Shown in pieces: positions 25,426-34,428 of a stretch of DNA of 64,000 nt. The stretch is from Bog-756 sp963753905 (GTDB lineage Bacteria; Actinomycetota; Acidimicrobiia; Acidimicrobiales; RAAP-2). Location of the stretch: NCBI GenBank assembly GCA_963753905.1, contig CAVWDZ010000002.1, positions 186,001 to 250,000 of the forward strand, in the 5' to 3' direction. Below the pieces are notes generated by a model. The model saw nothing but the letters and a program-made list of their open reading frames with translations. It was not told the origin of the DNA and made no database searches. Made by a program: the position numbers and the translations under genes. Positions within the stretch are counted from its first letter, which is position 1, and every line of letters starts with the position of its first letter.

Positions 25426-25674
25426 ATGTGCAGGAACATCACCACGCTGCGGGGGTTGGAGCCACCGGTGACCGCCGACGAGATCGAGGCCGCTGCGCGC
25501 CAGTACGTCCGGAAGGTCAGCGGCATCCAGGCCGCCACGGAACGGACCGAGGACGCCTTCGAGGAGGCAATCCGTGAGGTGACCGCGGCAACCGAACGGT
25601 TGATCGCCGCGCTGCCGCCGCGCCGGCAACCGCCGCCGACGCTCCCACCGCTGCGACGCAGGGCAGCCGTCTGA
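25426..25674 (+). CDS. DUF2277 family protein
   Basis: 82 residues. The sequence MCRNITTLRGLEPP followed by EEIEAAARQYVRKVSG (with one change) is characteristic of DUF2277, a small widespread family of unknown function. A helix-rich middle is followed by a Pro/Arg-rich tail (PPRRQPPPTLPPLRRR). The start is fixed by the conserved MCRNI. Cys2 is conserved in the family and could bind metal, but this is not established. Confidence 0.88.
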   Translation: MCRNITTLRGLEPPVTADEIEAAARQYVRKVSGIQAATERTEDAFEEAIREVTAATERLIAALPPRRQPPPTLPPLRRRAAV

Positions 25675-25735
25675 ACCGCAGGGCCACGTAGCTGGGCGGC
25701 GACGAGCCGTCTTCAACCGGTGAAGCGTCGGGGGC

Positions 25736-26623
25736 TCAGGGTCCCTCTCGTCGCGCCTTCGACTCCGCGCTGAGCTTCTTGGCGGTCTCTGCGTTGTTGC
25801 GGGCGGCCTCCCGGGGTCGGAGTCCTTCCCCGTGCACGGTCCGGATGTACTCCTGCACGTCTCTGGCGTTGCAGGCGATGGTCAGCAGATCGTTCGACCC
25901 CTGGAGGTGGGTCCGCAGCCCCATGAGGTCCCACGCCCGCCGGATGTTGGCCTTGGCCGCCATCAGGGTGGTGAGGGGTGCCTGGGCGACGTGGAAGGCG
26001 AGCTCGGCGACCTCGTCGTCGAGCCGCTCGCGGGGTACGACCCGGTTGACCAGTCCCATCTCCTTGGCCATCTCGGCGCCGATCTCCTGGCCCGTGTACA
26101 TGTACTCCGAGGCCCGCTTCCAGTTCATGAAGATCCACGGCTCGATGCCCGTCTCCATGGTCGGCATCGCCATCCCCTGGAGGACGGGGAACTGGAAGTA
26201 GGCGTCTTCGGAGGCGACCGTCATGTCGGTCAGCAGTCCCCAGATGGTGCCGCCGCCGAGGCAGTACCCGTGCACCTGGGCGATGGTCACCTTCGGGAAG
26301 TCCCACAGCTTGAGCACCGGGGTGCCGTAGATGTCCCACTGCCCCTTCCAGGTGCTGCCCAGGCGCTCGGTGCTCTCGTTGATCTCGCGCATCTCGGTGC
26401 CGGGCGATCCGGTGACCACGTGGCCGGCGCTGAACCCCGGACCGTTGGCCTTGATGACGACCACCTTGATGTCGTAGTCGTGGTCGGCGTCGTCGAGGCA
26501 GGCGTCGACGTCGAAGACCAGGTCGGACGATTGGATGTTCGCCTTCTCCTGGTAATCGAGAGTGATCCAGGCGACCGGCCCGTCCTTCTCGTAGACAACC
26601 GTCTTCAACTCGCGCTTCTCCAT
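25736..26623 (-). CDS. Enoyl-CoA hydratase/isomerase family protein
   Basis: 295 residues from ATG 26623. Crotonase fold with an oxyanion-hole segment GFSAGHVVTG and second element QVHGYCLGGGTIWGLL. It has an elongated C-terminus with charged helices (NNAETAKKLSAESKARREG). The normal second Glu region is replaced by FPVLQGMAMPTMETG, so hydration may differ from the classic enzyme. It is the last gene of a long minus-strand catabolic run, 35 bp after the acyl-CoA ligase, and likely acts on the CoA ester that ligase makes. RBS is weak. Confidence 0.9.
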   Translation of the reverse strand: MEKRELKTVVYEKDGPVAWITLDYQEKANIQSSDLVFDVDACLDDADHDYDIKVVVIKANGPGFSAGHVVTGSPGTEMREINESTERLGSTWKGQWDIYGTPVLKLWDFPKVTIAQVHGYCLGGGTIWGLLTDMTVASEDAYFQFPVLQGMAMPTMETGIEPWIFMNWKRASEYMYTGQEIGAEMAKEMGLVNRVVPRERLDDEVAELAFHVAQAPLTTLMAAKANIRRAWDLMGLRTHLQGSNDLLTIACNARDVQEYIRTVHGEGLRPREAARNNAETAKKLSAESKARREGP

Positions 26624-26658
26624 CGAAACTCTCCAGTCAGGACGTGGGTGCCGTCACT

Positions 26659-28170
26659 CTATGCCGTGTCGGCCGGGCGGGAGTCCCGCAGCAGGCGCTT
26701 GCGGACCTTGCCGTTGTTGTCGCGCGGGATCTCGCCGACGACCTGCCAGTCGCGCGGGACCTTGTACTTGGCTAGCCGTGCGGCCAGGTGTTCCTCGAGT
26801 TCCTCGGTGGGCACCGGGTGACGCAGTTGGACCATCGCCCTGAGCCGTTCGCCGTCGCGGTCGTGCGGGACGCCGTAGACGGCACAGTCCACGACCGCCT
26901 CGTGCTCGAAGAGCGCTTCCTCGATCTCCCGCGGGGCGATGTTGACCCCTCCCCAGAGGACCATGTCCGAGAGACGGTCGGTGATGGTCAGGTACCCGTC
27001 CTCGTCGAGGAACCCGATGTCCCCGACGGTGAACGCGTCGTCGCGCCACGCCCGGCTGGTGGCATCGTCGTCGTTCCGGTAGCTGAACCGTTGGGTGCCG
27101 GCCGGCCGGATGTAGACCACACCTGGTGTCCCGACCGGCACCGGGCCACCCTCCTCGTCGAGGATCCTGATCTCGACACCCGGCCACGGACGACCGACGC
27201 TCCCGGGCCGGGCCCGCCACTCCTCGGGCGAGATCTTGGTGGCGCCACCCTCGCTCGCGCCGTAGAGCTCGTGGATCTCGGTCTGTGGGAACGCCTCCAT
27301 CATCCGGAGCTTGACCGGAACCGGGCACGGTGCGGCGCCGTGCACGATGAGCGAGAGGCTCGACACGTCCAGAGCGGCGCGATCCGGCTCGGGGATCTCG
27401 AGGATCCGGATGAAGTGCGCCGGGACCATGAAGGAACGCGTCCCGCGGTGCCGGCTGACCTCGGTCAGCCAGGCCCTCGCCTCGAACTGCTCGGTGATCA
27501 CCGTGAGCGCGCCCACGTAGAGCGCGGTGAGCGACCACCCGAGGTGGGAGGCGTGGTAGGCCGGACCGCTCATCACGTAGACGTCCTCGGCGGTCCACCC
27601 CCAGAGGGCCGCCTGTCCCTCCATGGCCCGGAACCGTCCCGCGGGGTCGGCGAGCGCACCGTGCACGACGCCCTTTGGCCGTGCCGTGGTGCCCGATGTG
27701 TAGAACATGAGCTCGGGGCCTCCCCCGGCGTCGGCGGAGGGGAGTGGCGTGGCCGACTCGATGCGCTCCTCGTAGTCGCCGCCGACCCACAGCGAGCCGG
27801 CCGGGTGCTGCTCGAGCGCTTGGCCGAGCTCGCCGTCGGGCCCGAGACCGCCCACGGCGACCGCCACGTCGGCGTCGTCCAGGATGTAGGCCAGCTCCCC
27901 CGCCCGGAGATGCCAGTTGACCGGCAGGAAGGGCGCGCCCAGCATGCCCGCGGCCACCGCCACCTCCAGGATCTCGATGCTGTTGGGTACCACGCTGGCA
28001 ACCGGGCGCCCGGGCCCTGCGCCGCATTCGCCGAGCACGGCGGCCAACCTCGCTGCCCGCGCGTCGAGCTCGCCGTAGGTGCGGACCCGGTCGCCGAGGA
28101 TCACGGACGGACGGTCGGGTCCCGATCGAGCGTTCGCAGTCACTCCTCGAACCGGGTCCCGCGCTGGCAT
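26659..28170 (-). CDS. Acyl-CoA synthetase (AMP-dependent)
   Basis: 503 residues. ANL-superfamily ligase. The phosphate loop is FYTSGTTARPKGV; the adenine motif is ELYGASEGG; the ribose/hinge region appears as ITDRLSDMVLWGG; the catalytic C-terminal Lys is in PRDNNGKVRKR. It activates a carboxylic acid to its CoA thioester using ATP. Specificity is unknown; relatives use long-chain, steroid or aromatic acids. It starts 11 bp after the E1-beta stop and is followed by the enoyl-CoA hydratase, so it probably feeds beta-oxidation. Confidence 0.92.
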   Translation of the reverse strand: MPARDPVRGVTANARSGPDRPSVILGDRVRTYGELDARAARLAAVLGECGAGPGRPVASVVPNSIEILEVAVAAGMLGAPFLPVNWHLRAGELAYILDDADVAVAVGGLGPDGELGQALEQHPAGSLWVGGDYEERIESATPLPSADAGGGPELMFYTSGTTARPKGVVHGALADPAGRFRAMEGQAALWGWTAEDVYVMSGPAYHASHLGWSLTALYVGALTVITEQFEARAWLTEVSRHRGTRSFMVPAHFIRILEIPEPDRAALDVSSLSLIVHGAAPCPVPVKLRMMEAFPQTEIHELYGASEGGATKISPEEWRARPGSVGRPWPGVEIRILDEEGGPVPVGTPGVVYIRPAGTQRFSYRNDDDATSRAWRDDAFTVGDIGFLDEDGYLTITDRLSDMVLWGGVNIAPREIEEALFEHEAVVDCAVYGVPHDRDGERLRAMVQLRHPVPTEELEEHLAARLAKYKVPRDWQVVGEIPRDNNGKVRKRLLRDSRPADTA

Positions 28171-28181
28171 CGGCTGGTACG

Positions 28182-29195
28182 TTACCGTCCCATCACCCCC
28201 CGCACCGCCGCCGCCAACCGGTCGGCCGACGGCAGCACGAAGCCCTCGAGAGCGGCGGCCGACCCGATCGGGGCGAAGCGTGCCCCGACCCGGCGCACCG
28301 GAGCCTCGAGCTCACCGAAGAGCTCCTCGTTGATGAGGGCTGTCACCTCGGCGCCGAACCCGCCGAACTGCGTGGCGTGGTGGGCGACGACGGCATGCCG
28401 GGTGTGCCCGACCGAGCGGAGGACCGCGTCGGCATCGAAAGGGACCAGACTGCGCAGGTCCACGACCTCGACGTCGATCTGCTCCGCGGCCAGCTGCTCC
28501 GCCGCGGCGAGTGCGTCGCGCACCGTGCGTCCGTAGGTCACGATGCTGACGTCGCTCCCGTGCCGCTTGACGTCGGCGACGCCGAGCGGGACCCGGTGGT
28601 CCCCTTCGGGTACCGGCCCCTTCGTGCCGTAGAGCGTCACGTTCTCGATGAACACGCACGGATCGTCGTCGAAGATACAGGCGGTCAGCAGACCCTGCGC
28701 GTCGGCCGGTGTGGCGGGGACCACCACCTTCAGTCCGGGGATGTGGGTGAGCCAGGCCTCGAGGGTCTGGGAGTGGGTCGCACCAGAGCCGATCCCCCCG
28801 AAGACCGCCGTGCGCAGGGTGAGCGGGACGGAGAGCAGCCCGCCCGACATGAAGCGGGCCTTCGCCGCGTGGTTGACCAGCTGGTCCATGGCGATGCTGA
28901 CGAAGTCCATGATCATGAGCTCCGCCACCGGCCGCATGCCGGCGGTCGCCGCGCCGAGCGCCGCGCCGACGATGGCCGCCTCGGAGATCGGCGTGTCGCG
29001 GACCCGGTCCGTGCCGTGGCGGGTGGAGAGGCCCTTGGTCACCTGCGAGATACCGCCGGCGGGGTCGGCCAGGTCCTCGCCGAGGAGCACCACGGCCGGA
29101 TCGGCGGCGAGCGCGCGGTCGAGCGCCTCGTTGAGCGCCTCACGCATGCTGCGGACCACGGTCGGCGCTGCCGCGGTCTCGGACCGGTCGGTCAT
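28182..29195 (-). CDS. 2-oxoacid dehydrogenase E1 component, beta subunit
   Basis: 337 residues; transketolase-type pyrimidine-binding domain with the conserved activating Glu region LLGEDLADPAGG, then DTPISEAAIVGAALGAA, and a C-terminal transketolase domain with HHATQFGGFGAE. ATG 29195 overlaps the alpha-subunit stop (ATGA), giving a 1:1 heterotetramer as in acetoin or branched-chain dehydrogenases. It decarboxylates a 2-oxoacid and passes the acyl group to a lipoyl domain. No E2 acyltransferase or E3 lies in the window; only a free-standing lipoyl protein (34192-34428) is present. Confidence 0.93.
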   Translation of the reverse strand: MTDRSETAAAPTVVRSMREALNEALDRALAADPAVVLLGEDLADPAGGISQVTKGLSTRHGTDRVRDTPISEAAIVGAALGAATAGMRPVAELMIMDFVSIAMDQLVNHAAKARFMSGGLLSVPLTLRTAVFGGIGSGATHSQTLEAWLTHIPGLKVVVPATPADAQGLLTACIFDDDPCVFIENVTLYGTKGPVPEGDHRVPLGVADVKRHGSDVSIVTYGRTVRDALAAAEQLAAEQIDVEVVDLRSLVPFDADAVLRSVGHTRHAVVAHHATQFGGFGAEVTALINEELFGELEAPVRRVGARFAPIGSAAALEGFVLPSADRLAAAVRGVMGR

Positions 29196-30187
29196 TGCGG
29201 TGTCCCGCGTGGGTCCGCGTAGACGTCGACGAGGGCCTCCCCACCGTCGGGGGTGGGGGCCGCGAGGGCCTCGGCGAACGCCTCGTCGACCACGCTGCGG
29301 GCCTGCTCCTCCATCGCGGCAACGCCGTCGGCGTCGAGGACCCCATCGGCGAGCAGTGCCGCCCGGTAGCGTGCGACGGGCTCGGCCTGCCGGGCAGCCT
29401 CGAGCTCCTCGGGTGGGATGTACTGCATCGGGTCGCCGAAGTAGTGGCCGAAGAGCCGGAAGGTGGTGCACTCGAGCAGCGCGGGTCCCGCGCCGGCCCT
29501 GGCCCTGGCGACCGCCTCGTCGAGGACCCGGTAGACCGCGTCGGGATCGTTGCCGTCGACGTGGATCCCCGGGATCCCGTACCCCGCGGCCCGGTCGGAC
29601 ACGTTGCCGACCGGCTGGGCCTCGGCGGTCGGGGTCATCTCGGCGTACCGGTTGTCCTGGCACACGAAGACGACGGGCAGGTCCCAGAGGGCGGCGAGGT
29701 TCACCGCCTCGTGGAAGGAACCGGTCCCGGTGGCCCCATCGCCGAAGCTGGCCACCGTCACCCGGTCGGTGCCCTGCAGGCGCGCGGCCAGGGCGACACC
29801 GACCGCGATCGGGATACCGGACCCGACGATCCCGGTCGAGAGCACGAGGCCGGACGGCGGATGGGAGATGTGCATGGCGCCGCCCTTGCCCCCGTTGACC
29901 CCGGTCGCGCGGGTGAGGATCTCCGCCACCAGCGGACCGATCGGAACGCCCTTGGCCAGCTGGTCGTGGAGTCCGCGGTAGGTGGTCACGAGCTGGTCGT
30001 CCTGTCGCAGGACCGTGCCCAGTGCGGCGGCGATGGCCTCCTGGCCGGTGGCCGGCCAGTAGGTGCAGGCGAACTCGCCCCCCGAGAGGCCCCGCCGCAC
30101 CCGTTCGTCGCAGGTGCGGATGAGCACCATGAGCTCGAACATGCGCCGCCGGTCGGCGGTCGACGGCCCGGCCGGGTCGGCGCTCAC
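29192..30187 (-). CDS. 2-oxoacid dehydrogenase E1 component, alpha subunit
   Basis: 331 residues. The thiamine-diphosphate motif is GDGATGTGSFHEAVN with the closing QDNRYA. The substrate-pocket His is in TYRGLHDQL and the phosphorylation-loop-like region is HISHPPSG. It resembles acetoin dehydrogenase and branched-chain alpha-keto acid E1-alpha subunits. The GTG start at 30187 overlaps the stop of the flavoprotein (GTGA), so oxidation of a ring or chain and oxidative decarboxylation are likely to be linked. Confidence 0.93.
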   Translation of the reverse strand: MSADPAGPSTADRRRMFELMVLIRTCDERVRRGLSGGEFACTYWPATGQEAIAAALGTVLRQDDQLVTTYRGLHDQLAKGVPIGPLVAEILTRATGVNGGKGGAMHISHPPSGLVLSTGIVGSGIPIAVGVALAARLQGTDRVTVASFGDGATGTGSFHEAVNLAALWDLPVVFVCQDNRYAEMTPTAEAQPVGNVSDRAAGYGIPGIHVDGNDPDAVYRVLDEAVARARAGAGPALLECTTFRLFGHYFGDPMQYIPPEELEAARQAEPVARYRAALLADGVLDADGVAAMEEQARSVVDEAFAEALAAPTPDGGEALVDVYADPRGTPQ

Positions 30188-31848
30188 GAGGGCCCGGCTC
30201 CGGCGGCGGCCGGCACCCCACCCGCTGCGTGGACCGCGGCGTGTGCTCCGGCCAGGTGGCCCCAGACCACCGCCATGCCGATCGAGGTGCCTCCCCCGAA
30301 GTAGGCGGGACCAGCAGGCGAGGCGATCACGTTCCCGGCTCCGTAGAGGCCGGGGATGGGGCGGTCGTGGACGTGCAGGATCCGACCGTCGCCGTCGACC
30401 CTCGGGCCGCCCTTGGTGCCGACCGTGCCGACATGGACAGGCAGCGCGTAGAACGGCCCGCGCTCGATGGTCCCGAGGTTTGGATGGGGGGCGGAGGGAT
30501 CACCGTGGAAGCGGTCGTAGGCGCTCTGCCCGCGCCCGAAGTCGCGGTCCCGTCCGTCCGCCACGAACCGGTTCCACCGCTCGACCGTCGCGGTGAGCCC
30601 GACCGGGTCGATCCCGACCCTGCCCGCCAGGCCGTCGAGGGTGTCGTCCACCGGCAGCCAGTCGGGATCGGGGTCTGCGGGTCGCACCGTCGTCACCGAG
30701 TAGCGGGCGCGGTACTGGCTGTCGAACACGGCCCAGCAGGGGAGGTGCCGGGGCAGGTACTCGTTGGCGTCGAACGAGAAGAACGCCTTCTGCATGTCGT
30801 TGTAGTTGGCCGCCTCGTTGACGAACCGGGCACCGAACCGGTCCACGATGATCGAGTGCGGGGCGGTCCGCTCGACGCCGACGAAGCGGGCGAGCGGCCG
30901 TTGCTCGTACTGCTCTCCGGGCACCGACGCCGCCGGGTACCACCAGGCCTCGTTCATGTTGGCCAGGTCGGCGCCGACCTCCATGGCCATGAGCAGCCCA
31001 TCGCCCTCGTTGGCCGGCGGGGTGTGGGGATGGGTCAGGGGACCGGGGAGGAACCGGGTGCGGAGCTCGCTGTTCCACTCGTAGCCGCCGCTCGCGAGCA
31101 CCACCGCTGGGGCGGGGAGCACCGAACGCCGGCCCCCACCGTCCACGACCAGTCCGGCGACGCGCTCACCGCTCATCGCGAGCTCACACGCCCGGGTCTC
31201 GAGCATCGGCCGGATGCCGCGGGCCAGGCAGGCCTCGAGGAGGCCCGAGATCAGCGCCCGACCGCAGGCCACCATGTGGTCGGCCACGCGTTGTTGCACC
31301 GCGACGGCGTCGAACCGCTCCGGGAAGTAGGCGGGTCGCCAGTCGACCGTCGACTCCTCGAGGGTGAGGGGGAGCCCGAGCACCGGGGCCGGCCGGAGCC
31401 TGTCCGCCCACTCGCCGAGGCCGGTGGTGTCGAAGAGGGCGGGCTCGAGCATGCGGCCGGACACCTTGGCCCCCTCCATCTCGGGGTGGTAGTCCGGCCA
31501 GGACATGGAGCGGAGCCGCAACGTTGTCCGCTCCTCGAGGCCGGCCACGACACCCGGGCCCTGGTCGACGTAGCGCTCGAGCAGCTCGACCGGCGTCCGC
31601 CCCGCGGTCATCCGGCCCATGTAGGCGAGCGCCTCCTCCCGCGAGTCGACCACCCCCCGCTCGGAGAGCCGGTGGTTGCAGGGCATCCAGATCCCGCCGC
31701 CGGAGACCGCCGTCGTCCCCCCGATCCAGCCGGTGCGCTCGACGATCGCGACGCGGGCCCCGTGATCGCTGGCGGCGATGGCGGCGGTCAGGGCCGCAGC
31801 CCCCGAGCCCACCACGATCACGTCGGCTGCCGCCGCGTCCGTACCCAC
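30184..31848 (-). CDS. FAD-dependent dehydrogenase, 3-ketosteroid-delta1-dehydrogenase-like
   Basis: 554 residues from a GTG start. FAD-binding Rossmann motif VIVVGSGAAALTAAIAA, then an ERTGWIGGTTAVSGGGIWMP-type loop (partly shown), and C-terminal GAGNVIASPAGPAYFGGG, typical of the fumarate-reductase/KstD group that introduces or removes C=C bonds next to a carbonyl. A Tyr near the active site (AYFGGG) is present. Whether a steroid is the substrate is not shown; relatives also handle other ketones. It lies between a Rieske oxygenase (4-bp gap) and E1-alpha (4-bp overlap). Confidence 0.88.
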   Translation of the reverse strand: MGTDAAAADVIVVGSGAAALTAAIAASDHGARVAIVERTGWIGGTTAVSGGGIWMPCNHRLSERGVVDSREEALAYMGRMTAGRTPVELLERYVDQGPGVVAGLEERTTLRLRSMSWPDYHPEMEGAKVSGRMLEPALFDTTGLGEWADRLRPAPVLGLPLTLEESTVDWRPAYFPERFDAVAVQQRVADHMVACGRALISGLLEACLARGIRPMLETRACELAMSGERVAGLVVDGGGRRSVLPAPAVVLASGGYEWNSELRTRFLPGPLTHPHTPPANEGDGLLMAMEVGADLANMNEAWWYPAASVPGEQYEQRPLARFVGVERTAPHSIIVDRFGARFVNEAANYNDMQKAFFSFDANEYLPRHLPCWAVFDSQYRARYSVTTVRPADPDPDWLPVDDTLDGLAGRVGIDPVGLTATVERWNRFVADGRDRDFGRGQSAYDRFHGDPSAPHPNLGTIERGPFYALPVHVGTVGTKGGPRVDGDGRILHVHDRPIPGLYGAGNVIASPAGPAYFGGGTSIGMAVVWGHLAGAHAAVHAAGGVPAAAGAGPS

Positions 31849-31852
31849 CGGG

Positions 31853-33202
31853 TCAGCCGGCGACCGGACCGGCGAGATACCGGTCGAGCTCGCGGTGCAT
31901 GTTGACGATGCCGCCCTCGTAGGTGTGCGAGAGCCGCATCACGGTCACGCTGCTGCTGTGGAGGCCGCGCTGCTGACGGCCGATGTTGGAGAAGTCCTGC
32001 AGGGGGATGCGGGGCCAGTGCTCGCGGTCGTCCGGGGCGAACGGTCCCCCGCGCACCGGTCGCGGTTCGGCGTCACCCTCGGCCGGGATGGTGATCGACC
32101 AGACCTCGAAGAGGCACGACTCCGGATCGTTGCCGTTGGGCCGCGAGCGGTAGACGAGCGCATTGCCGTACTGGGGCAGCACGAAGTAATTGGGGAAGGC
32201 GAAGAACATCCCACCCCAGCGGGCGAGAGTGGACGGCTCGGGCGCAGGCAGCGGGATGGCGGCATCGGCCGCATAGGCGTAGAGCGACGCGACCAGCTCC
32301 TCGCGGAAGGTGCTGCCCTCGGGGATGGGGCGGTGCCGCATCCCCTCGATCACGTGCAGGTCGCGCTCGAGGGTCATCGCCTCGAGGCCGCTGCACAGCT
32401 GCCGGGCCGACTCGATGATGGCGTCGACCTCGCTGATCCCGACTTCGCGACCCTTCCGGGCCTGCGCGTCGGGCCGGAGCTGGAAGCTCGAGTGCCCGCG
32501 GGGATGGACCGCGTAGACGAGGCTGTCCGGGTCGTAGCGCTCGGGGTGGCCGAGCGTGAGCTGGGGATGGGTCTGGGGCACGTGGTATCCCTCGAGGAAC
32601 GCCTCCTGGGCGAGCTTCCAGTTGGCGGGGAGGATGACCGCCTTCCACCAGTGGACCCGCATGTCGGCGAGGCCGAGCGGGTCGAGCAGCGACGGCAGCG
32701 GATCCAGGGCGTCGAGGAGGGCCGGCGCGTTCGGATCCAGGTTGATCCAGGCGCAGCCGCCCCAGACCTCCACGTGCACCTGCCGGAGGCAGATCTCCTC
32801 GGGGGCGAGCAGCGCCGGGTCGAAGGCGTGCGGGGCGTAGACGAAGGAGTTGGTCCCGTCGAGCCCCCAACGCCAGCCGTGGAACGGGCAGACGATCCCG
32901 GCGCCACCGAACGTGCCGCTGCCCGTGACCAGCTGGGTGGCACGGTGACGACAGGCGTTGTGATAGCCGCGCACGGTGTCCGCGTCGAGACGCACCAGCA
33001 CGACCGACTGGTCGCAGACGGTGTACTCGACGAAGTCTCCGGGATCGGGGAGCTCCTCGAGCCGGCAGGCCATCTGCCAGGCGTGCGGCCAGAGGCGGTC
33101 GCGCTCGAGGTCGGCGAAACCCCGATCGAAGTACCGCTCGGCGGCAACGGCGTCCGGTCGGTCGATCGCCCAGAGAGGCGATCGGAGATCGAGGTCAGGC
33201 AT
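31853..33202 (-). CDS. Rieske non-haem iron oxygenase, alpha subunit
   Basis: 449 residues from ATG 33202, which overlaps the preceding NTF2-like gene by 8 bp. The Rieske cluster ligands are CRHRATQL and CPFHGWRWG. The iron domain is NWKLAQEAFLEGYHVPQTHP, with an Asp/Glu bridge and two His. Full dioxygenase alpha-subunit length. The small NTF2-like partner in front could be its beta subunit, since beta subunits of ring-hydroxylating oxygenases have the same fold. A reductase or ferredoxin is not seen. Substrate is probably polycyclic or aromatic, by context only. Confidence 0.92.
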   Translation of the reverse strand: MPDLDLRSPLWAIDRPDAVAAERYFDRGFADLERDRLWPHAWQMACRLEELPDPGDFVEYTVCDQSVVLVRLDADTVRGYHNACRHRATQLVTGSGTFGGAGIVCPFHGWRWGLDGTNSFVYAPHAFDPALLAPEEICLRQVHVEVWGGCAWINLDPNAPALLDALDPLPSLLDPLGLADMRVHWWKAVILPANWKLAQEAFLEGYHVPQTHPQLTLGHPERYDPDSLVYAVHPRGHSSFQLRPDAQARKGREVGISEVDAIIESARQLCSGLEAMTLERDLHVIEGMRHRPIPEGSTFREELVASLYAYAADAAIPLPAPEPSTLARWGGMFFAFPNYFVLPQYGNALVYRSRPNGNDPESCLFEVWSITIPAEGDAEPRPVRGGPFAPDDREHWPRIPLQDFSNIGRQQRGLHSSSVTVMRLSHTYEGGIVNMHRELDRYLAGPVAG

Positions 33203-33599
33203 CCGCGCCCCGGTCGGCCGGGTCGAGCATCGAGATCGCACGAAGGGAGAAGCGCCACCGGTCGGGGCAGCGCACCAGCTGGTCGTGGTAGCGGCCGGCA
33301 GCGACGATGCCCGGACCGGTCGGTCCCTGGCGCACGAAGAGATAGCCGGTGACCGCGTTGGCGGAGTCCCCCTGGACGTCGATCAGCACGTTGGTGGTCA
33401 CGTGCAGCCCGCGGCCCGCCTGCCCCACCATCTTCATGTAGTCGCGGATGGCGTCGCGTCCCTCGTTGACGGTCCCCATCACGAGGAGCCGGGCGTCCTC
33501 GGTGAACAGGTCGGCGAATTCGTCGAGCAGCCCGTCGTCCCAACGGTGGCTGTACTCGGCGATGGTGCGCCTGATCTGGTCCTCGTCGTCCACCGCCAC
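33195..33599 (-). CDS. NTF2-like protein, possible oxygenase small subunit
   Basis: 134 residues from GTG 33599 with GGGAGGAG upstream. SnoaL/NTF2-like fold with EYSHRWDDGLLDEFADLF, GRDAIRDYMKMVG and RYHDQLVRCPDRWRFSLRA, the last being typical of aromatic dioxygenase beta-subunit-like and dehydratase-like proteins. It overlaps the Rieske gene by 8 bp. I infer either a beta subunit or an isomerase/dehydratase for the same pathway. Confidence 0.8.
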   Translation of the reverse strand: MAVDDEDQIRRTIAEYSHRWDDGLLDEFADLFTEDARLLVMGTVNEGRDAIRDYMKMVGQAGRGLHVTTNVLIDVQGDSANAVTGYLFVRQGPTGPGIVAAGRYHDQLVRCPDRWRFSLRAISMLDPADRGADA

Positions 33600-33671
33600 T
33601 CCTCCCTCTGCGCCCGCCGGCCGATGCTAGTGCCGCGTAGGCTGGCCTCACCGGGCTCGTGGGGGAGTGCC

Positions 33672-34133
33672 TCAGAAACGGCGCCGGGCGCCGACCCTCC
33701 GGTAGATGAGCTCGAAGTCGGGCGTGTACCCGGTGCCGCCGTCGGCTTTCTCCCAGCGTCCGCTGATCGTGTCCCCGTCGTCCCCGAAGGACGCGGTGAA
33801 CCGTTGGGGGAACGGTTCACCGTCGCGCCGGAGTGTCCACTCGCCGCCGCCGATGGTCATCTCGTAGATGCGGCAGACTCCGCGCTCGTCGGAGTAGAGC
33901 TGGAAGAACGTGCCGTTGGCCCCGTCACATCCGATGATGGAGACGTTGTCGGGCGCCCCGGGAAGATCGACCGTCACGCGCTGGACGAGGTGGGCGCCGG
34001 AGTCGTGCCATTCGAAGGTGGTACGCCCCTCGCCGGGCCAGGGCTCGCCGTCGGGCCATTTCGCTTGCACGGTCCACTCCCCGACCAGAGGCTCGAGCTG
34101 GTGCAACGCTCGCTCCGCGGTTGGTTGGTCCAT
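33672..34133 (-). CDS. DUF1579-like beta-barrel protein
   Basis: 153 residues from ATG 34133, preceded by AGGAG. Strand-rich protein with LEPLVGEWTVQAKWPDGEPW and later FGDDGDTISGRWEKADGG, which fits the DUF1579/nitrobindin-like barrel group that often measures or binds a small hydrophobic ligand. No catalytic residues. It sits between the lipoyl protein and the NTF2-like gene, in the same direction, with 58- and 72-bp gaps. Function unknown. Confidence 0.75.
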   Translation of the reverse strand: MDQPTAERALHQLEPLVGEWTVQAKWPDGEPWPGEGRTTFEWHDSGAHLVQRVTVDLPGAPDNVSIIGCDGANGTFFQLYSDERGVCRIYEMTIGGGEWTLRRDGEPFPQRFTASFGDDGDTISGRWEKADGGTGYTPDFELIYRRVGARRRF

Positions 34134-34191
34134 GACTCTGCTCCTTTCTCCTGTGCTGACCCGCCGTGTCTCCTGTGGCGACCAGGCGTTC

Positions 34192-34428
34192 TCAGGTCCC
34201 CTCGAGCGTGCCGATGGGCTCGCCGACGGGATAGATCTCACCCTCCTGCCCGATCCGGTGGAGGGTCCCGCCCACAGGAGCGCCGATCTCGCTCGAGACC
34301 TTGTCGGTCTCGAGCACGTAGATGGGCTGGTCCTGCGAGACCATCGCACCGTCCTCGACGAGCCACTCGGCGAGCGTGGCCTCGGTCATCTCCATCCCGA
34401 GCTTGGGAATGCGGAGCTCGACGCTCAC
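34192..34428 (-). CDS. Free-standing lipoyl-domain protein
   Basis: 78 residues from GTG 34428, overlapping the ArsR-AHSA1 stop (GTGA). The entire protein is one biotinyl/lipoyl attachment domain: LRIPKLGMEMTEATLAEW, then ETDKVSSEI with the acceptor Lys in the ETDKV turn, then GGTLHRIGQEGE. It has no peripheral-subunit-binding or catalytic E2 domain. Lipoyl rather than biotinyl is inferred because E1 alpha and beta genes lie downstream. It may be a mobile acyl carrier for that E1, or it may borrow E2/E3 from elsewhere. Confidence 0.88.
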   Translation of the reverse strand: MSVELRIPKLGMEMTEATLAEWLVEDGAMVSQDQPIYVLETDKVSSEIGAPVGGTLHRIGQEGEIYPVGEPIGTLEGT

